DNA of 64,000 nucleotides from Thermothelomyces thermophilus ATCC 42464 (taxonomy: Eukaryota > Ascomycota > Sordariomycetes > Sordariales > Chaetomiaceae), in assembly GCF_000226095.1 (NCBI RefSeq), contig NC_016473.1, forward strand, positions 2,356,001-2,420,000, read 5' to 3'. Below are positions 34,083-46,355 of this stretch, in pieces; position 1 is the stretch's first letter; each line of letters starts with the position of its first letter. The notes beneath the pieces are model-generated. The model was not told where the DNA came from, did no database searches, and saw nothing but the letters and a program-made list of their open reading frames with translations. The translations under genes and the position numbers were made by a program.

Positions 34083-37000
34083 ATGTCTTCCTACGACAAG
34101 TCCCGCGCCACCTCAGGCGGGAAGGCCTCCTCATTCTTCCACAGGTCCAAGAACAAAGCCGACAAACGGAGCGCGGGCGAGGACGGTCGACATCTGTCCG
34201 CCGACACCGACTCGGGCTCCGTGAATTCGCGCCACTCGCGCCATAGGCGAGACTCTTCGGTTGTATCGCTGGACCGCCCCAGCTCCGCCGGGTCCGGCAT
34301 CAACATGACGGCCGGCGTCATGACGACCATCCCGTACGACACCGTCAGCGTGGACGGGCGCTCGCCGCTACCTGTCGACTACCCGCCCCAGCCCGACCAG
34401 ATGCCGGGTCGAAGAGAGCCGCTACCACACCAGCTAAACAAGGCGACGAGCGATTTTCACCAATACCCCTCCTTTGATCCGTCGACCGTGCGTCCCACGA
34501 GTCCCTACCCTTCCGGGCCCCGCCCGCCGCCGCCGTCCGCCGCATCCAACATCACAATGGCTACTACCGGCCGCCAGGCCCAGTATCAACAATGGGGCCC
34601 GCCGAGAGAGGGCAGCCTGGCGGGGTCTTACAACTCTCGCTATAACTCATATACGACGTCCGGAGGACGCAGTTCAGGCGACACGTCGAGCATCACGTCA
34701 GGTAATGGAGCATCCTATCACGACCAGGTTGCGGGCCATCGCTCATCCAGAGTAGCACTGCCTAGTGTCTCGTCCCAGTCTTCCTATCTGTCTCCCCACT
34801 CGCCCAGGGAGAACCGCCTAGCCAAGTTCCCCTCCGGACACCAGACGAGCGAGGGATTTTACTTTCCGAAACCGGACGACGACAACGTGATTGAGCAGAT
34901 GTTTCTGGCGCTCATGCAGAAACGCGGGTGGCACAACCTTCCCGACCAAGCCAAGCGCCAGATGACTGCCTATCCGCCGGAGAAGAAATGGACCCTGGTC
35001 TATCAAGACCGCCTTACCGAGTGGCAGGGGGAGCAAAAGCGCAGGCAGACCGCCAGGATCGGCCAATACAGCAATGTCGACCTCGCCCAGGCACCCGACG
35101 AGGAGGGCAGCCCCGAATGGTACGTACGCAAGGTCATGGAGAACTCGCTCGACAGCAAGGGCTTTGGCAGTTTGGAGGTCAACCTGCGGACGCAACAGAT
35201 CGGCTGGGTGAGGCGGTTCATCGAGTGCCAGGGCCAGGTGGCTCTGACCAACGTCCTCATGAAGATCAACCGCAAGACGGGCATGGGCCCGGGGCTGGAC
35301 TCGTCCAAGGGCGGGGACAAGAACCTCGACCGGGAGTACGATATCGTCAAGTGCCTGAAGGCCCTGATGAACAACAAGTTCGGCGCAGACGACGCGCTGG
35401 CTCACCAGCCCGTCCTCGTCGCCCTGGCCACGTCTCTCATCTCTCCCCGCATCACGACGAGAAAGCTCGTCAGCGAAGTCCTGACCTTCCTCTGTCACTG
35501 GGATGAAGGCAAGGGCCACCTGAAGGTGATCGAGGCCATGGATGTCGCCAAGAACCAGCAGGGAGAGAATGGGCGTTTCGACGCCTGGATGCGCCTCGTC
35601 GAGGTCACCATTGACGGCCGCGGAAAGATGGGCAGTCTCGTGGGCGCGAGCGAGGAGATGCGCAGCGGCGGTATCGGCATGGAGAACCTGCTGATGGAAT
35701 ACGTCGTGGCCACCCTCATGCTGGTCAACATGATGATCGATGCCGCCGAGAAAGACCTCCAGATGCGCGTCCACATACGGGCCCAGTTCACGGCCTGCGG
35801 CATCAAGCGCATGCTGAACAAGATGGAGGCGTTCCAGTATGAGTTGATCGACAAGCAGATCGAGCGCTTCCGGACCAACGAGGCCATCGACTACGAGGAT
35901 ATGCTGGAGAGGGAGAACAGCAGCATCAAGGACAGCGTAGAAGGAGAGGTTAGAGACCTCAATGACCCCGTCCAGATCGTAGATGCGATCCAGCAGCGGC
36001 TGAAGGGCACCAAAACCCAAGACTACTTTATATCTGCCCTGCAGCATCTGCTCCTCATCCGGGACAATGACGGCGAGGAACGTCTCCGCATGTTCCAGCT
36101 CGTCGATTCGATGCTAAGCTACGTCGCCATGGACCGGCGCTTGCCGGACATGGACTTCAAGCAGAGTCTCAACTTTACTGTCCAGAGCCTGCTCGATAAG
36201 TTACACACCGACTCGGAAGCCCGCCAGGCCTTTGAGGAAGCCACCGAGACGCGGCGCATCGCCGAGGCGGCGATGGCAGAGAGGGACGAGCTGAGGGAGA
36301 AGCTGGCCATGGGCGCCGACGGGCTGGTTGCTAAACTCCAAAAGCAAATCGACGAGCAGGCCAGGTTCATCGAAGCACAAAGGAGACAGGCTGAAGGACT
36401 GAAAGCCGAGCTGGAGAATCTCCAGACGCTCAGGGCCAAGGAAGCACAGCGATACGAGCTCGAGACGCGCGAACTGTATCTCATGCTCCGCGACGCCCAG
36501 GACGTCGCAGCATCCAACGCCGCCATAGGGACGAAGCTAGGCAATGGCGATCCCGCTCGCATGCAGGGCATCCTGGACCGGGAGAAGCTCATGGAACGCC
36601 TCCAGATGCAGATCGAACGGCAAAAGACGATCTACAAGCTCGAAGGCAAGGTTTGGGCCGCAACCGTCAGTCCCTCCGACAAGCTGCGGGCGCTGCGGGA
36701 AGAGATGGATGGCTATGGGAGTTCGGAGCCTGACGTGGGCAGCCCGCCAAGGGATTTCGCCAACAGCATGCTCGGAAGTGTCAAAAGATCGACCCGCATC
36801 CCCAGGAAACCTGTTGGCACCCGTCGGGAACAGATCGGGGGCGTTGTGGAGGAGGTCGACGATGTCGCCGAGAAAGAGGATGGAGAGGAGGAGGACGTCA
36901 TCTACGAGAAGCCGCGGCTGGTCGAGTTCAAGCGCCCGGTCGTGGACCCAAAGAAGGCCGCGGCCGGCATGTTCAACGAGCTCCAGGGCAGAGTCAAGAA

Positions 37001-39689
37001 AGTCGACGGCAGCGATTCGGAGGACGGAGATGGCGTCACGACCGGCCCATCTCACCCGAGTCTGGAGTCGCAATCTCCCCTCACTCCCAGCGACATCGAG
37101 CCTCCCAAGATCGAAGTCACCGACACCACCCCGCCGGCTGCCGCCCCAGTCTCTGGGGGTTCTTTTCCTCCACCTCCCCCCCCTCTGCCTGGCCAAATCC
37201 CCGGTGCGCCTCCTCCGGCGCCTGGGATCGGGGGCGGTCCCCCTCCCCCACCGCCGCCTCCCTTGCCCGGCAAGATCCCGGGCGCGCCACCCCCTATGGC
37301 TGGTGCTCCTCCTCCCCCTCCTCCCCCCCCTCCTCCTCCAATGCCCGGCAAAGTCCCCGGCGCACCTCCTCCAGTGGGCGGTGGACCACCGCCGCCCCCG
37401 CCCCCGCCTCCTCTGCCCGGTGCCAAAGGCATGCCTCCCCCGCCGCCTCCTCCGATGCCCGTGCCGGGCGCAATGTCAGGTCACTTCCTGTCCCGGCAGG
37501 ACAACCTCACACCTACGCCGTCCCTCGGTTTGTCGATTGTTCGGCCTAAGAAGAAACTCAAGGCGTTCCACTGGGAGAAGGTGGACTCGCCGCTCACGAC
37601 TCACTGGGCCGCCCACACGCCATCTGCGGAAGAGAGAGAAGAGAAGTACCTCGAGCTCAGCCGGAAAGGCATCCTTGACGAAGTCGAGAAGTTGTTTATG
37701 GCAAAGGAGACCAAGCAGATCGGCCACGGGGCGGGAAAGAAGGACGATAAGAAGCAGATCATCTCGAACGATCTGCGGAAAGCATATGGTAAGCCGAAAC
37801 TGGAACGTTGGAAAACCAACGGAGACACACGGGCGTGCAGCTAACATTGGACAGAAATCGCCTTTGCCAAATTCTCGCAGTGTTCTGTCGAGAAGATTGT
37901 TCAGATGATCATCCACTGTGACAGCGAAGTGCTTGATAACCCTGTAGTCATGGACTTTCTGCAGAAGGACGATCTCTGCAACATCCCCGACAACATCTCG
38001 AAGCAGCTCGCACCGTACAGCAAGGACTGGACCGGCCCAGAGGCGAACAAGGAGAACAGAGAGCAGGACCCGGCCGAGCTCACCAGGCAAGATCAGATCT
38101 ACCTGCAGACGGCATTTGAGCTGCATCATTATTGGAAGAGCCGGATGAGGGCCCTTTCGTTGACGCGGAGCTTCGAACCCGAGTATGACGAGATCACGGA
38201 AAAGATGCGCCAAGTCGTCGCGGTCTCGGAGTCGCTGAGGGACTCGGTGTCGTTGATGAACGTTCTCGGCCTCATTCTGGATATCGGTAACTACATGAAC
38301 GACCCGAACAAGCAGGCGCGCGGTTTCAAGCTGTCGTCGCTTGCCAGGTTGGGCATGGTCAAGGACGACAAGAACCAGTCGACGCTGGCCGACCTTGTCG
38401 AGCGCATCGTCCGGAACCAGTATCCGGAGTGGGAAAACTTCACCGAGGACATTGCCGGCGTGTTGACGGCGCAGAAGATCAACATTGACCAGCTGCAGGC
38501 CGACGCCAAGAAGTACATCGACAACATCAACAACGTGCAGAGGGCTCTCGACTCGGGCAGCCTCTCGGATCCCAAGAAGTTCCACCCGCAGGATCGGGTC
38601 CTGCAGATCGTCGGGCGTTGCATGAAGGACGCGCGGCGCAAGGCCGAGCAGATGCAGGTCTACCTGGAGGAGATGGTGCGGACGTACAACGACATCATGA
38701 TCTTCTACGGCGAGGACCCGACCGACGAGAACGCGCGGCGCGACTTCTTCGCCAAGCTGGCGCACTTCATCACCGAGTGGAAGAAATCGTACGTCAAGAA
38801 CTCGCAGCTCGAGGAACAGCGGCGCAAGAACGAAGCGTCCATGAAGCGCAAGAACGCGCTGAAGGCCGCCCAGGCGGCCTCGGAGAACAACCCGGCCTCG
38901 CCGACCAGCACCGGGGCGATGGACAGCCTGCTCGAGAAGCTCCGGGCGGCAGCGCCGCAGGCAAGAGACCAGCGAGACAGGCGCCGCCGCGCGCGCCTCA
39001 AGGATCGCCATCAAGTACGCATCGCGTCCGGGCAGAAGATGCCGGACATCGCCCAGCTCGCCGGTCTCGACGCGAACCCCGCAGCAACCACCCAGAACGC
39101 CGGTTCGGAAGCCTCCGGGCAAGCCGCCGGCGACAACGACGACCCCAACAAGGCGGCCGAGTCGGACGCCGTCAACTCCGCCACGGGCGGCCAACCTACC
39201 GACGGCGATGGCACGCCGACCGCGGAGAGAGGCGGGGCTGCAACTGCAACGACAACGGCAACGGCAACGGCAACGGCATCAGGAGGAGAAGGAGGAGGAG
39301 GAGGCAGAGTGGGAGACGAAGACGACGTGGCACAGCGCGCCGCACTGCTGCTGCAGGGCATGCGTGACGGGGCGGACGACGCGGGCAGCGCGGAGAAGCG
39401 GGAGACGCTGCGGCGGTCGCGGCGGCAGACGGCAGACGAGGAGCGGCGGATGCGGAGGCGCAGGCGCGAGATGGCGCAGTCGAGCGCGAGCAACGGCGAC
39501 GGCGGCGGCGGCGGCGGCGGGACGAGCCTGAGCCGGGAAGGATCGGTCGTGGACGGCTACGGCGGCAAGACGGACGAGGAGGTGCCGCCCACGCCGGGAC
39601 CGCAAGAGATGGCGGCCGCTGTGGCTGCGGCGGGCATCGAGATGCCGGGAAAGCCGGAGGCGCCGGAGCAGGCCGTGGATGGGAGTTAG
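34083..39689 (+). CDS. BNI1: Diaphanous-related formin (Bni1/SepA type)
   Basis: This formin nucleates unbranched actin cables and rings for tip growth and septation. Two exons (34083-37788, 37855-39689) give 1846 residues. In order: a Ser-rich disordered N-terminus (1-255); GBD/FH3 (about 259-670) starting FYFPKPDDDNVIEQMFLALMQ; a coiled coil (about 715-855); the proline-rich FH1 (about 1027-1133) with poly-Pro profilin sites; FH2 (about 1150-1550) starting KKLKAFHWEKVD and including LGLILDIGNYMND; and a DAD at about 1590 (AMDSLLEKLR followed by a basic RRRARLKDR patch). GBD plus DAD indicates Rho-controlled autoinhibition, as known for the family. A low-complexity tail of about 225 residues follows. 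The single intron (66 nt, branch-like GCTAAC) falls inside FH2. ATG 34083 is the first in frame. Confidence 0.97.
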
Positions 39690-41109
39690 TTAGTTAGTGA
39701 GTGGAGTTCGGTAGCGGAAGTCGTTTTGTTGGAGGTGGCGGAATGGCTTAGCGCTGTTGGAGAAGATGGAGGATGAGGAGGAGGAGGAGGAGGAGGAGGA
39801 GAAGGAGAAGGAGAGAGTGGTGATACCGTACGCATGGATGGATGGAGGGATGGATAGATGGAGGGATGGATGGATGGATGGATACCCGAGCCATATCAAG
39901 TACGTAATGTCTACTTAGGCTCTGTTCTCAACAAACTGGATGGTACATACATACATACACATTATTTGACAGACATTATTTGACAGCGAGTGAGTTTTGT
40001 TTGGCTCGGTTGAGGGGAGACAGAACCTCAAGTGGGAGCTACTATCTGAATTTCAAGACAGCGCGCTACGCAGTATTTTGGTGATGCTCGAGGTCCCGAA
40101 GCACGATTGGGTACCTTGTTTCCCGTTGTGAACAAGGTAACAACAGGACTAAACAGTCAAACAGTTTCCCCTTTTGAGCATGCGCTGAAGCACTTGCGGA
40201 TGGATGCTTTTTGTAAACCCGGATATGTCCGGGTTTATTCAGGGGGAAATTCAGGGGGAATAACAATACATTTAACAGCAGCTTCCTCTTTCTTTTTTTT
40301 TTTTTTTTTTTTTTTTTTCACGTCATGTGTGCTTGGTAATTAAAGCCTGGATCGTCAGTCTCCTGCACAAGAGAGAAGGGGCCCCGCGGCCGAGTGCCAT
40401 GGATTCGCAATTAGCCGCGGAAATCACCCCCCAGTACCCCCACCCAGAGAGTGAGGGGGGAGGAGACCGAACCAGGCAGGCCCCAAAGGAACGGCAACCC
40501 CTCATGGCCCCTCCATCCGTGGAGGTTCTCCAATCTGGCGGCTCCACCAAGACCGTGTAAGTGCGGGAATGGCGCGCTGCGAGACGGAGAAATATGGGAT
40601 TGGCTGGCTATGTATGGCTATGTATGCTATGTACGGATCTACTTGGTATTTAGTCTCGACGACACGGAGAGGGCCGAGTGATATATCGAGGGACTTACGG
40701 GGCCAGATTGTAGACAAGACGTATGTATCATCCGTCTCTGGATTTGATTTTTTTTTTTCTTTTCTTTTCTTTTTCTCTTATTCTTTTGAACTACCCTTTG
40801 CGGTCGTTTCTCCTATATACTTCACTAACTACTAAACGGGCTTAACTAGGTAACTCTTAGAAAGGAGGCCTACCTCACTTCGCGCCGCTCGCCCTTCGTC
40901 TTTCTTCTCCTTCACCCTCATCGACCTCACGAGAACCTCGAATTAGAAGATCTGATCCTCGAGGATCTTACTTTTGACACCTCCCCTCCGTCCACCTCTC
41001 CCTCTCCATCGCCCTCGTCCTCCTCCTCCCTCCCCTTCTCCTCCCTCTCCTCCTCCTCCTAGTGTACTTGCCCATCCTCTCCACCCCGTCTAGTTAACCC
41101 CCATCAACC
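39690..41109. other. Intergenic, 1.4 kb, with microsatellites
   Basis: No gene is supported. It holds a GGA run, GGAT runs, a T tract at about 40288-40319 and CT-rich sequence just before the DUF2264 start (40970-41060), probably its promoter and leader. Confidence 0.5.
39772..39882 (+). repeat. GGA and GGAT microsatellites
   Basis: Repeated GGA/GAG units run to about 39813 just after the formin stop. They are followed from about 39835 by imperfect GGAT/GATG tetranucleotides to 39882. Confidence 0.85.
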
Positions 41110-43772
41110 ATGTCCTCCTCCTCTCAACAGCAACCGCCCTCCCAGGGTCTCGTTCTCGGCTACTCCAGCCAGCACCCCTTCTCGTCCGTCCGGCTCTCGG
41201 ACCGGGCCTCGGTCCAGGCCCTCCTCGCCACCCTCCTGGACCCGCTCGAGCCCTTCTTCTCCCCGGGCAAGGCGCGGGTGCGGTGCCCGGGCGCGACCGC
41301 CGTGCGCTTCGACCAGACGGCCTCCGAGGTCGAGGGGTTCGCGCGCCCGCTCTGGGGGCTGGCCTGCCTGCTGGCCGGCGGCGGCACCTACCGCGGCACC
41401 CAGTGGTGGATCGACGGCCTCCGGGCCGGCACCGACCCGGACCGCCCGGGCGAGTACTGGGGCTACCCGGCCGACAACGACCAGCGCATGGTCGAGATGT
41501 GCCCCATCGGCTTCGCCCTCGCCGTCGCGCCCCAGATCTGGCAGGGCCTGAGCGAGCGCGAGAAGGCCAACGTGGAGGCCTGGTTGGGCAACAGCATCAA
41601 TGAGAAGAAGTAGGAGAACTTTTTTGCTCCCTTTGTTTCCCCTTCCTTGTGTTTTGTTTTCTTTTTTTTTTTTTTTTTGCCTTTTCCTTTTTTTCCCCTG
41701 GCAGATCAAAAGAAAAAAAATAAAAGAATAAGAATACAAAAGAAAAGGGGTCAAGAATGCGCTCGCTCGCTGACAGGGTGACAGTATGCCAAACACCAAT
41801 TGGCTGTGGTTCCGCGTGTTTGCGAATCTCGGGCTGAAAAAGAACGGGGGCAAGTTCTCCCAGGAGAGGCTGGAAGCCGATATCAAGCATCTCGACACCT
41901 TTTACCGTGGTGACGGCTGGTCGAACGACGGGCCCGAGGGGATCCATCGTGCGTCTCTCCCTTCCTCCTCGCGACCGTCGGGAAAGGTTGGCGAATAAAT
42001 TGGTGTGTGCCTGTGTGCTGACGAACCTACCCCTAACAGAGATGGACTACTACTCGTCCAGCTTTGCCATCCACTTCCTCCAGCTGCTCTACGCCAAGCT
42101 GGCCGGCGAGGAAGATCCACAGAATGCAGCCGAGTTCAGGAGGCGAGCTCAGATTGCGGCGCTTGACCTGGCGCACTACTATGATGAACAAGGTATACGA
42201 CGGCCGCTTTTCGCGAGCAAGCGAGAGAGAGCGGGGAGAGAGAGAGCGTAGCTAGGGGAGTCGGGAGGGCTGACTTCTCTGCCAGGACGAGCCATCCCCT
42301 TCGGCCGCAGCGTCGGCTACCGCTTCGCCATGGTCTCTTTCTGGGGCGCCCTCGCATACGCCGACGTGGAACTGCCAGCCCCTCTGACCTGGGGCATGGT
42401 CAAGGGCATCGTCATGCGCCATCTGAGGTGGTGGCAGACCCAGCACAACATCTGGACCTCCAGCGGCACGCTGACCATTGGGTACTCATACCCAAACATG
42501 TATGTAAGTAGCTCTCTTCTTCCGCACGGGACGAATCTGATGAAGATACTCACGACGGGGAAATTTAGATGGCCGAGAACTACAACAGTCCCGGTAGCCC
42601 GGTAAGTTTCAAACAAACAAACAAACCACCCAAGTCACCGCCCAGGATGTCCTAGCTAGCGCAAGTAGCTAACGCGGGCAAAAAAAAAAAAAAAAAAAAA
42701 AAAGTACTGGGCCTGCCTGGCCTTCATCTGCCTCGCCGTGCCCGAGACACACCCCTTCTGGACGTCCAAGGAAGAGAATCACTGGGACGTGATTCCCAGG
42801 ATCAAGGCACTCAAGCACCCAGGGCACATCATGAGGTAGCTTTTCCCCTTTCCTTCATTTTATTCATTTTCAGTTCTCCCCCCCTCGCCGCGGTATATCT
42901 GACACCAGATTCTTTTTTTTTTCCTTCTTTCCGTCCACAGCAACCTGGGCGGGCACTGCATGCTGCTCTCCTCCGGCCAGGCGTGCTCGTACCCGATGAA
43001 GGGCACGCACGCCAAGTACGGCGCGTTCGCCTACTCGTCGGCGTTTGGCTACTCGGTGCCGCCGGGCCTCTTCACGCTCGAGCAGTACGCGCTCGCGTCG
43101 CAGCTCGGCCTCTCGGACGACGGGGGCGAGTACTGGAAGACGCGGCGGGTGTCGGACTCGTCGCTGCAGACGCGCGCGGGCGAGCAGCAGCAGCCCGAGC
43201 CCGTGCTCGTCTCGCTCTGGTCGCCCTTCGCCGACGTGCACGTCAGGACGTACCTGATCCCGCCGCGCGCCGAGACGCCCAACTGGCACCTGCGCGCCCA
43301 CCACATCCGCGCCGAGGGGCGCGACGTGCTGACGGCCGACGGCGGCTTCGCCATCTGCAGCGCCCGCGCCGCCGACGGCCGCCTCCTCGGGCCCTGGGAC
43401 CCGGCCGCCGGCGAGGGGACCCGCCCGCGGCTCATGGGCAACTACGACCTGCTGACGCCCGAGGCCTGGGCCGACGGCGCAGAGGGCGCCTTCGCCGTCT
43501 CCAAGGGCGCCGTCGGCGTCCGCGCCCTCGAGGGCCCCGCCGGCCGCAGGACCGCCACCCTGGTCAACGCCGACCCCAACTCCAACCTCGTCGAGAGCCG
43601 GACGACCATCCCGACGCTGCAGGGGACCGTCCGCAAGGGCGAGAGCGTCTGGTACGTGACGGCCGTGTACGCGAAGCCCGCCGGCGAGGGGGTCAAAAAG
43701 GAGGAGTACCTGAGCGGCTGGGACAAGGTACCCGAGGTGCCGGCGTGGTTGAAGGAGGAGATAGGGCTGTGA
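41110..43772 (+). CDS. DUF2264 domain protein
   Basis: This belongs to the DUF2264 family, which looks like an (alpha/alpha) barrel glycoside-hydrolase-type fold; no substrate is known to me. Seven exons (41110-41609, 41785-41948, 42040-42192, 42286-42503, 42569-42601, 42705-42835, 42941-43772) give 676 residues. Conserved blocks are [31 protein letters not shown], the acidic/aromatic [61 protein letters not shown] and [20 protein letters not shown]. There is no signal peptide, so a cytosolic place is inferred. Exon 5 is just 33 nt. The acceptor before exon 6 is an AG preceded by 24 A bases rather than pyrimidines, with GCTAAC 31 nt upstream; homology makes the join firm. Confidence 0.92.
42680..42703 (+). 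repeat. Poly-A tract (24) abutting a 3' splice site
   Basis: This A run ends in the AG used as acceptor of intron 5 of the DUF2264 gene (exon resumes at 42705). Confidence 0.9.
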
Positions 43773-44081
43773 GGGATGGTAGATTGGCGAGACAGATATT
43801 TCATTCTTGTTCTTTTTTTTTTCCCTTCCCCTTCCTCGGTTCTGTTCGAATACGTATGGCGTGCTGTATTCCAACCCGTCGTTGAATGAGTCTGAATGCG
43901 GGTGTGAAACTGTGGTCCGCTTTGTTGAAAACAGATCGAAAAAAGACCAAACATGTTGTCCACCTTTCCGCCTTCCCCCTAAAGTTCCCAAGTCCAGGCC
44001 TACCAAACCCGTCCGATCCATGCCTCCGCGTCTCTCGACAAGATGTTGACCGATACTGTAATGATTCAAAGGTTCAGATTT
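43773..44081. other. Intergenic, convergent, 309 bp
   Basis: This is the 3' flank of the DUF2264 gene and SER1. A short T-rich stretch lies at 43812-43825 and nothing else is seen. Confidence 0.5.
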
Positions 44082-44320
44082 TCATGCCTTAGCAAATGCA
44101 TCGATGAATTTGGCCAGCTTCTCTGCTCCCTCCAGGGAAATCGAGTTGTAGTTGCTAGCCCGGATGCCACCAACGCTGCGGTGTCCCTTGAGGCCGGTCA
44201 ACCCTTGGCTCGTGGCCTCCTTGAGGAAGGCCTTCTCGGCTTCATCAATGTTTCCGTTCTGTGGCCAAGTGTCAGCGATGCATCCTCATTTGCCCAGAAA
44301 GCCAGGGGCAATAATAATGT

Positions 44321-44352
<32 letters not shown>

Positions 44353-45572
44353 ACTTGGAACGTGTTACCAACCTTCGTGACGCGAAAGCAGATGTTCATC
44401 CTCGAGCGGACCGACTTGTCCGGCACGATCCGGTACACCTCTGGATGGGCCTCCAGAGCGGCGTAGATGATGCTCGCCTTCTTTTCGGACACGGCCTGCT
44501 GGCCAGCGACCTTGTCGGGATACGTCTTCAGCAGCTTCTTCAGCACCTGCCCGGCAATATACACACTAGAGGGCCCCCCCCCAGGGTCAGTCAGTCAGTC
44601 AGTCCGTCGCCAGGGTTTCGCTCCTCCCTCCGGGAGGGGATCGAGGCGGAGCACTCACTCAAAGATGCTCAGCGTGTTGTACAAGCTGTTGTTCTTGGCG
44701 ACAGTCTCGTACTGCAGCACGATCGGCGGGATGGGCAGCCCGAGCTTCCGCATGAGCGCGGGGCTCGGCTGGGTGACCGCGGGGGGCAGCAAGCTCTTCC
44801 TGAGGACGGCGACGGTCACGCCGGTGGTGCCGAGGTTCTTCTGGGCGCCGAAGAACAACAGCGAGTAGTTGCTGACGGGCACCCTCCTCGAGAGGATGTT
44901 GCTCGACATGTCGGCCACGACGACAGGGCCGGTGCCGTCGGCCTTGGGGGCTAGGGCGGCGGGGAACTCGGGGAACTCGACGCCGTCGACCGTCTCGTTG
45001 TCGCAGTAGTAGACCAGGGCGGCATCCTTGCTCAGCTTCCAGGTGCTCTGGTCGGGGATCTTGCCGAACTTGCCGTCGTTGATGGCGCGGGCGTCCGCGG
45101 CCAGGTTGACGTACTCGGGCCCCAGCAGGCGCACGGCTTCCTGGTAGGCCTTGAGGGACCAACCCCCGGTGACGATGTAGTCGAGCTTGAGGTCCCTCTC
45201 GACCCGCTCGCGGAGGGCAGCGACCACGGCGGCCTCGTCGGCGGCAGCCCCCAGTTCGCTAAGCACGGCGGCGTGCTGGCGAGCAACCCAGGCGCCCACC
45301 AGGTTGTAGACCGAGGCGGAGAACTCGCCGGTGCCGCCGGCCTGGAGGAAGAGCACCTCGTAGTCGGCCGCCGGAATGTCCAGGTAGTTGGCCAGGTCGG
45401 CCTTGGCCTCGTTGATGATGTTGGCTGCCAGCTCGGACCGGTGACTGTGCTCGGCGATGCCCAGGCCCGTGTCGTTATAGTTGATTAGGGCCTGCGCGGC
45501 CGTCTCGAGCACGTCGGTTGGCAACCCGGCCGGACCGGCGCCAAAGTACGTGATCTCGGCTCGGGTAGGCAT
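44082..45572 (-). CDS. SER1: Phosphoserine aminotransferase
   Basis: This PLP enzyme converts 3-phosphohydroxypyruvate and glutamate to phosphoserine and 2-oxoglutarate, the second step of serine synthesis. Three exons on the minus strand (45572-44659, 44565-44373, 44258-44082) give 427 residues. Fold-type I features are FGAGPAGLPTDVLE at the N-terminus, LGIAEHSHRS, QAGGTGEFSAS (phosphate loop), W138 stacking on PLP, the Asp in VVADMSSNILSR (D221) and the Schiff-base Lys K245 in GAQKNLGTTG. The end GLKGHRSVGGIRASNYNSISLEG carries the substrate-binding Arg residues. Donors are GTGAGT and GTTGGT (the second weak). Intron 1 contains TCAG tandem units. A CTTT microsatellite sits directly upstream of the ATG. 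Confidence 0.97.
44586..44604 (+). repeat. TCAG tandem repeat in SER1 intron 1
   Basis: Four or more tandem TCAG units lie beside a C-run at 44573-44582, inside the 93-nt intron. Confidence 0.8.
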
Positions 45573-45575
45573 TCT

Positions 45576-45602
45576 CTTTCTTTCTTTCTTTCTTTCTTTC
45601 TT
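45576..45602 (+). repeat. CTTT microsatellite in SER1 5' leader
   Basis: About six CTTT units (GAAA on the sense strand) start within five bases of the SER1 initiation codon. T/C-rich sequence continues to about 45715. Confidence 0.85.
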
Positions 45603-46330
45603 TTTTCTTTTTCCTTCTTTCGGCTCTTCCCACTTTCTGTCCTTCCTCGAATATTTTTTTTCTTTGTTGTACCTTTATTTTTCTTTTTTCTTTTTTCCTT
45701 TTTTTTAACCCCTCTTTTTCTCCAGCTGTCTTTTCGCGGCTTTGTTTGAGAGTTTAAGACCTACGGCTCCGCGTTTTAAATGTGTTGAAAGGACGGAGAA
45801 GATGAGTCAATGTTGTGCATGTACCTACTAGGTAGTAGGTGCATAGGTATAGTATGTGTGCCGTAGTCTGACTGATCTGTTGAGCGACTCTTCGACCGCT
45901 TAAACTAGCAGCCCTCGGCTCCACGGTATCGTACTCCGTACTACAAATACAAAGGATGTGTTCAAATATCGTGGAGCGGGGCATCTCCCTTTTTTTTTTT
46001 CGCTCATGAGCAATGAGACCCCGCCTTGGCCGAAACATTCGAGCTACGAACCTCGCACAGCAGCCACAAACTGTGTCAAGGTACACAAGGTTTGGGGTGC
46101 CGTCCAATGCGCGCTCCGTGTCCGACTCGGAGCAGGTGGAATTGGTGAAACCGGGCTTCTGCGGCCCAATTGCCTGGCCCGTTCCCCCGGTGTCGGCTGG
46201 CCACTGACAACATGGTTTCCCAAGCCTTTTACGCGATGCTGTGGGGTTCCTTAACAGCCCATCGCCTGCCGCAACTTCACGCCCACTGCCTGTGTACTGT
46301 ATGTACAATACCTCTAGGTATGAGGTGTGT

Positions 46331-46355
46331 GTATGTAATCCGTACTGTACAGTAC
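46331..46355 (+). repeat. Intergenic 15-mer copy 3 joined to a 14-bp palindrome
   Basis: GTATGTAATCCGTAC occupies 46331-46345. It overlaps GTACTGTACAGTAC (46342-46355), which equals its own reverse complement. ATACC follows, as in the other copies. Confidence 0.75.

Noticed and set aside
37476-39194. 572-codon minus-strand open frame over the formin FH2
   Set aside because: Complement of a conserved formin domain; sequence looks like reverse-coded FH2 with no family features. The frames at 34818-36047 and 36537-37196 are the same kind.
42870-44069. 399-codon minus-strand open frame over the DUF2264 last exon
   Set aside because: Antisense to conserved coding sequence; composition typical of a shadow frame.
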